NCBI GenBank assembly: GCA_035235625.1
Contig: CP141143.1
Span: 36,069,178-36,133,177 of the forward strand
From: Saururus chinensis
Taxonomy: Eukaryota > Streptophyta > Magnoliopsida > Piperales > Saururaceae
Length of the DNA stretch: 64,000 bases
Direction of reading: 5' to 3'
Positions 58,755 to 64,000 of this stretch are shown here, in pieces (the first letter of the stretch is position 1; each line of letters opens with the position of its first letter). A program made the translations under genes and the position numbers. The notes under the pieces were generated by a model. That model saw only the letters and a program-made list of their open reading frames with translations. It ran no database searches and was not told the origin of the DNA.

Positions 58755-59910
58755 TGACATGGAGGGTAAACTATTTACTAGCCAACCTTAAGGCAATATT
58801 AGAGCTCTCCATACATGCACAACATGGATGGTCGTATAGGCACAGGGGGGCGATACTCCCGCACTCGAAATATCGATACGGCCGATACATATCGATACGT
58901 ATCGATACCATATTTAAAAAATACTTTTTTATTTAACAATTTATTTTTTAATTAAAAAAATTAATTTTTTTTTAAAGAAAAAATTTTTCTAAATTTTTTT
59001 CCTTAAAAAAAACACAATTCAAACCCAACTTCTTTAAAAGTTTAAGTTTTTGTTATATTAAAAATAATATTTTTAAAATTATATGAGATCAATACGGGTA
59101 GGTCCATGCAATTTACATAATTATTTTTTTACATATAGTACTCCACAAATATACATCTATTTAAAAATATAACTTAGACTTATATTAAACATATTATTTG
59201 TTTTAAAATACACTAATTTTAAAGCACGGAGAAAGAATGAGCAATAATTTATATGGGACGGAGAGCATAATAATGTATAGTTCTAAATAAACTAATTTTA
59301 GAATACCTGTATCGGTTGATATGACATTATATAGTCTTATTATGCTTTAAAAGAAGTATTATAATGATATATTATTAATTATAATATTTTTTTATGTTTA
59401 TAAAGAGGTTTATGCTGGTTTCGGTGTATACCAAATATATCATCGACACATACTCATATTCATAATCATCTATACGACCTTCTATAATACATAGTCAATA
59501 AGCATTACACATAGACATGAACGAGGGTGACAACCGGGGATCACTTCTCTTTAAAAGCTTCAGTTGTTTTAGTACGCCCTTTAGGCAGGCTAACATCGAT
59601 TGGACCATAAAAGTTCGGTGATCAGACATGTCACATGCGGACAGTGAGTCCTTTGTTTGGACATGTTTTCTCTTCTCGCTTTTACTTTATGGGAAATGCT
59701 TGTTTATTTTTAAAGTTGTTTTATTATTTAACAAAAAAATTTATTTTTATATTAAAAATTTACATATGGGTTTTATTTTGTTTAGATAAGTAAGTCAATG
59801 CAAATTTTATATGGAGCTCATTTATTAAGTCCAATTAAAAAATTTATGCCATTTTTTTGGGTATTTTTCTTGCATAAATTTCACTGTTTATTCAACCCCA
59901 TTCTCTCAAA
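58755..59910 (+). repeat. Duplicated CRK intron, copy B (second part), with MITE inside
   Basis: 58755-58790 matches 29150-29170. 59485-59905 matches 29165-29795 (caataagcatt, aacatcgattggaccataaaa in pieces, ccccattctctc). Copy A contains about 150 bp near 29390-29540 that copy B lacks. The MITE-like piece at 58825-59475 is absent from copy A. Confidence 0.65.
58825..59475. mobile_element. MITE-like element, second copy (reverse)
   Basis: Inverted relative to 53448-53913: shares atcgatacggccgatac, ttcaaacccaactt and gggtaggtccatgcaattta in pieces. Short inverted ends gtcgtatag and ctatacgac. Its extra right part (59230-59475) has no counterpart in the first copy. Confidence 0.55.
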
Positions 59911-61300
59911 CTGACCCACTTCACTGAATGTTGTACTTTGAGTACGATATCTACATTGATTGAGAACCATGACCAGCCTACACAGGGCTTTAAACATGGT
60001 ACATAAAGGGCCAATGGTCGTTTATATGCAATTGCCCTTTTATGTAACATGTTGGAAGCCCTATATTGGTGGTCACGAAGATGGTAAGGCAAAGTTGGTT
60101 AAGAAAATATTTCCTTATCTATAATAGAGACAAAGATGAACCCCATTTGCGGTCGATCATCACAGTTGTTTATGGAAACAAAATTCTTTTGGTATAACGT
60201 TTCCAAAAATAATTGATTATACAGACTGTAGAACATGTTAAAATCCCATATCCAGAGGACGGGCTCCCATCTATAAATCTATAGAACAAATCAATCAATT
60301 ACAAGTTCTGGACCATAATGGTTATCTTTTCAAAACATGGGTAACGTGTGGTCTCCCATCCACAAATCTATTGGCAATATATTATTGTCTTAAAAGATGA
60401 GCTTTTTCTTATCAATTTACCCACTGAACCCATTTTCGAGAATTTGTTCCTTCTAACCCAACAAATTTTTACTCCAAAAGTCAAGTTTAAAAATACTTAA
60501 TTTTTTTTATCAGTTTGTCATTAATGTTGATTGTCAATATGACCCACTTCACCATCTTGAATCGGGTTTAAGTTTTTCATTTTTCACAAAAATTATTCAC
60601 AACCAAGACATGATTAGTTGCATTATATCCCCCAGTGTTAGACGCCCTCCCCCTCCGGTCATTTTTTCTTAAAAAAGGTACCCACAGGTGCACAATGATT
60701 ATCGCAATAGCGGCTAAATTGTTCGGCCTACAGTTGAAATGGGCCGCCATGGCTTAGTCGGCCGCCACACAACCATGATTAGTCTAGTTGCGGTGGAAAC
60801 AAGATACCAGATCTAGCGGCCGCTACGATGTGACTGGTTGAGGAGAATATGAACTGCTTAGATATGCAGTGGCCGCTGAGAAATGGAAAGGAGGGGAGGT
60901 GGGGGTGAAATTGGCATATGTTTTTAATGCAAAAATAAAATATGGGTGGAGGGTAGGGAGGAGGAGGGTGCAGCGAATATCTACTGGGACCACTAATGTT
61001 GGGCACATTACGGGCCTTGAGCCTACGAGTCACAAGTCTTAATGTTTAAAAGATACTAAAATTTACTAGGATTTGAAGACAATAAAAAAAGATATAGAGT
61101 CACTTCAATAAAAAAGGACTATCAGTATAATGCCTCCGCCTAAGAATTGACCCAGGGTGTTTGCAACACAAAATTGGAGTTAAAAATTTTATAAACAAAC
61201 TTGGAGTAGTGATATCTATGTGAAAGCATCGTAACGTTCTTCTATGCACTACAGAGCTTCAGCGCACCAATGCATATAAGACAAAATAAAATTATATTTT
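59911..61300. other. No gene seen
   Basis: About 1.4 kb of AT-rich sequence with a GC-richer part (60.64-61.02 kb). The open frames are short and Pro-rich or unremarkable. At 61101 the sequence CACTTCAATAAAAAAGGACT resembles the left CACTA terminus at 43358; this might be a truncated end, but no partner was found. Confidence 0.4.
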
Positions 61301-61309
61301 ATTACTAAT

Positions 61310-64000
61310 TTAGATCGAGCTAATGTTGTTATGTCATTAGTTTCTTACGTATGTAAGGTATAACATTTATAATGTTATTCTAATACGATCGGATCTTAAC
61401 ATAGTTCTGCCTAATGACTAATACATTCATCAGGCAATACAAGATTATATATGTTAAAATACATATGTCCAAATATTTAATTAGAGTCATATAAAAATCA
61501 AACAAAAATCATCGGAGTCAAATAGAAGCTAACAAATCAACGAAAACAAACATCTCTCTCTATCATGGAGCAGAGAAAAATACGTAAAAGCATATTGGAT
61601 CATATCAGATTTCATCAAATCATACAAATCTCATAGATCATACAGATCTCATCAGACCATATCAAATCATATCATATTAGATAGAAGCATATCAAATCAA
61701 AATAGAGCCTTTCAGTCGGAGCAAAACATATTAGAGCACATCGGATAAGAGCAGAGCATACATCTTAATTCGTACATGCATTCATACAATTGCTTATTAA
61801 ATCAGAAGATCAGAAACGCTTGTTCCCTTGAGGCTTCTAGAAGTAGGAGCATTTGAAGTTACTCCTTCCTTCAGGGTGTTCTCCCCTTTAGGACCAAAAA
61901 TGGTTGGCAGAGCCTCCTCTTGCTCTAGAACTTTTCACTCATTATGCCCGAATGTGACAAATAAATGCTCCCCTTTCCTAGGGCTTTTCTCACTCTTTAT
62001 GCCTGAAGGTAATAGACAGAACCTCCTCTTTCCCGAAGATGCATTACTCTTTACACTGTCGAAGGCGGCAGACAGAACCTCCTCTTACTAAGAGAGACTT
62101 CTCACTTTCCATGCCCGTGGGCGGCGTATATAACCTCCCCTTACCCGGAGACACTTCTCAATTTCCTTGCCTATAGGTGGCAGACAAAACCACCCCTTAC
62201 CTATGATGTTTTTTTTCTCTCTCTATGTGTCCTAAGGCGACGGACAAAACCTCCCCTTTCTCGAGGATGTTTCTCTCACTGCATGGCCCATCGGTGAAGG
62301 ATGGAGCCTCCCCTTACTCTTGGCCACTTCTCTCGATGCGGCCCAATGACGGAGGACGGAGCTTCATCCCACTTCGAGCCACCTCTCTCTCGGCCTAAGG
62401 GTGTCAAACAGAGCCTCCTCATGCCCTGCACCTATTTCCCTCTCTAGAGTAGCCAACTAGAGGACTGAACACTTCCATTGTGTAGAGCACCCCTAAATTA
62501 GCTCAGAATGCCTCTTGAACGGGCGAAATCGGACTTAGAATAGGCCAAAAAACTCAAACAGAAAATCACATAGGTTTCTATTTATAGAGGAAAAACCCGC
62601 AAGCAAATAGAATCAAGCGTGCATGTGCGAGCGACAAGCGTCGTGTGTTCATGAGGTAGTGACATGATAGGCACACGCTGAGTGTACAACATTTCCAAGC
62701 AGATGTTGCGCATCGTGCGGCATAGCGCTACCAACCGCACGTCCTATCATGTGTCGCTCGTACATCCCGCATAAGTGGGAGCCCAATGACACGAGGCGCA
62801 GCTCATGCATAGGCTTGTATGGCGTGGCTTGAGTGCTGACTAGTGGCAGCAAATTTGTCATTTTTTTCTAATTAGTATTATTATTTTATTGAAATATTCT
62901 TCCAAATTTAAAATGTGATATCTTCCTACTGTGAAGTAGGAATCACGCGATCTTAGTACCGATGGACATATATTGACGAGCCCTTCAAAACTAGACTACA
63001 CATGGGTAGGTTATCCCTCACTTTTTAAGTGGGTTCTGCCCAAGTTGCACACTCCTTGAGGTCATAACTTTCGCTCCCGACTCTATTTTGTGTGTTCTTT
63101 GATTTGTTATATTCGTTACTTCGATATTTACCCATATACGTAGATTTTCTTCCTAACATCCACTAAAGCATATCCAAAATTTCATAATTACCGCTAATCC
63201 CTCGGGTTAGACATAATTGGAAACTGGGGCATTATATTCTTCCACCCTTAAATGAATTGTGTCCTCACAATTCACCGAAAAATACTCTTCAAATCATATC
63301 AAAATCAGTACATATATATAACAAAATCCAATAGTTAATCAGATAAGTAATCAAAACTAGAATCTGATAGATTATAATCGGATAAAACATTCATAAACAG
63401 AATATGATAGTTAAAATTGGATAGAACATTCATAAACATAATTCGATGGTTAATAAGATAAAACATTTTAAACCGAATTTGATTTAAAATCGAATAAATC
63501 ATTATTTAGAATTGGAACATAATATAGTTAATCATAGTGGGGCAAATCAATCCAGAAATAGACCTAGAAACTTTTGGAATTTAAATCATCTGATAGATTA
63601 TTCACAATCAAAATCCGATAATTTAAGATTAGATAATTTATTTTAAACATAATGTGATTATTAATTTAAAATCAAATAAATTCATTTCTAGAATCAGAGG
63701 TTGTGATACTAAATGACATTCCCCTAACACTTATGGGGCAATGGGTGGCTCTGAAAGATAGGAGCTTTCCCATGATGCCCCAAACCTATATGTGCGCACT
63801 AGATACTGATTATTTTTCTTGGTGGGTATCCAGATAAAATATGATAATCCCAGGTTTCATCCCAGAACTATGTAAAGAGTGCATTGATATTCCCAAGTTT
63901 TACACCGGAACTACCTAGAGAGTTCACGTACTCAAAACATAATGTAACACATGCAAATCAATTCACAGATACAATATTTATCACTAAAAACAAAGCTAAT
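61310..64000 (-). mobile_element. Diverged copy of the long LTR family, runs off the window
   Basis: agatcgagctaatgttgtt, gatcggatcttaac and atagttctgcctaa near 61.31-61.42 kb match the order in the solo LTR at 55784-55880. 63720-63830 (gctttcccatgatgcccc) matches the 206-bp unit at 48505. The beginning is not clear and the end lies beyond 64000. No coding sequence. Confidence 0.5.
61850..62450. repeat. 57-bp minisatellite, about nine degenerate units
   Basis: The word cagaacctcctctt and its variants recur near 61907, 62014, 62070, 62130, 62186, 62243, 62303, 62356 and 62409, spaced 53-60 bp, each with a cacttctca/atgccc element between. It lies within the LTR-family copy. Confidence 0.8.

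Noticed and set aside
59892-60092. Short minus-strand frame near 60 kb
   Set aside because: Overlaps the end of the duplicated CRK intron; no recognisable protein features.
61101-61150. Possible additional CACTA left end (CACTTCAATAAAAAAGG)
   Set aside because: No partner terminus, no duplication and few subterminal repeats; kept only as a note.

Overview
This window is plant nuclear DNA, almost certainly from an angiosperm. It is AT-rich and gene-poor, and it is packed with nested LTR retrotransposons (Athila, Sirevirus-like and other copia, long gypsy-type LTRs) and DNA transposons (CACTA, MULE, hAT, MITEs). The remnants of host genes belong to plant families: DUF26 receptor kinase, PPR, U-box UND domain, tandem CCCH zinc finger and RLK902-type LRR kinase. 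The species cannot be named from the sequence. I found no intact host gene. Every convincing protein-coding stretch is either retroelement-derived or a broken or captured piece of a plant gene.

Region 1 (about 1-22.3 kb) is a transposon nest. An old minus-strand Sirevirus-like copia element was split by a gypsy-type solo LTR (8462-20412, TSD ttccc). That LTR was split in turn by a nearly full-length Athila element (9626-19198, TSD ccact), which landed in a CCA-rich tract. The order of insertion is therefore copia, then solo LTR, then Athila. The Athila LTRs differ by about 4%.

Region 2 (22506-26696) is a small LTR element (TSD gcaaa, LTRs of 349 and 338 bp) with no recognisable gag or pol. 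Its interior is a chimera of host gene fragments, all in the element's own orientation: a CCCH zinc finger, a U-box protein N-terminal domain, a mitochondrial-type PPR protein, and a membrane-protein-like piece I do not recognise. It is the most unusual object here.

Region 3 (26.7-34 kb) holds AT-rich filler, a first copy of a receptor-kinase exon (28744-28870) with its intron, a CACTA-like fragment, palindromes, the end of one hAT element, and one hAT element with both ends (31436-33973, 8-bp TSD gtaatacc) that carries a long foldback insertion.

Region 4 (34.65-60 kb) is the wreck of one plus-strand cysteine-rich receptor-like kinase (CRK/DUF26) gene. The signal peptide and DUF26 exon is cut by a copia element (34742-39350, TSD ttgca). 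The transmembrane exon is cut by a foldback MULE (41644-42919). The junction with the ATP-loop kinase exon is cut by an 11.5-kb CACTA element (43358-54859, TSD ggt). The following intron is cut by a 3.4-kb solo LTR (55359-58749, TSD gaata) and a MITE-like repeat. The CACTA itself carries a fragment of an unrelated LRR receptor kinase, which is split by another solo LTR (44368-47026).

Region 5 (60-64 kb) has no gene. It ends in another divergent copy of the same long LTR family, with an internal 57-bp minisatellite. I see no functional multi-gene system. The value of the window lies in its record of gene capture and of stepwise destruction of a receptor-kinase locus.
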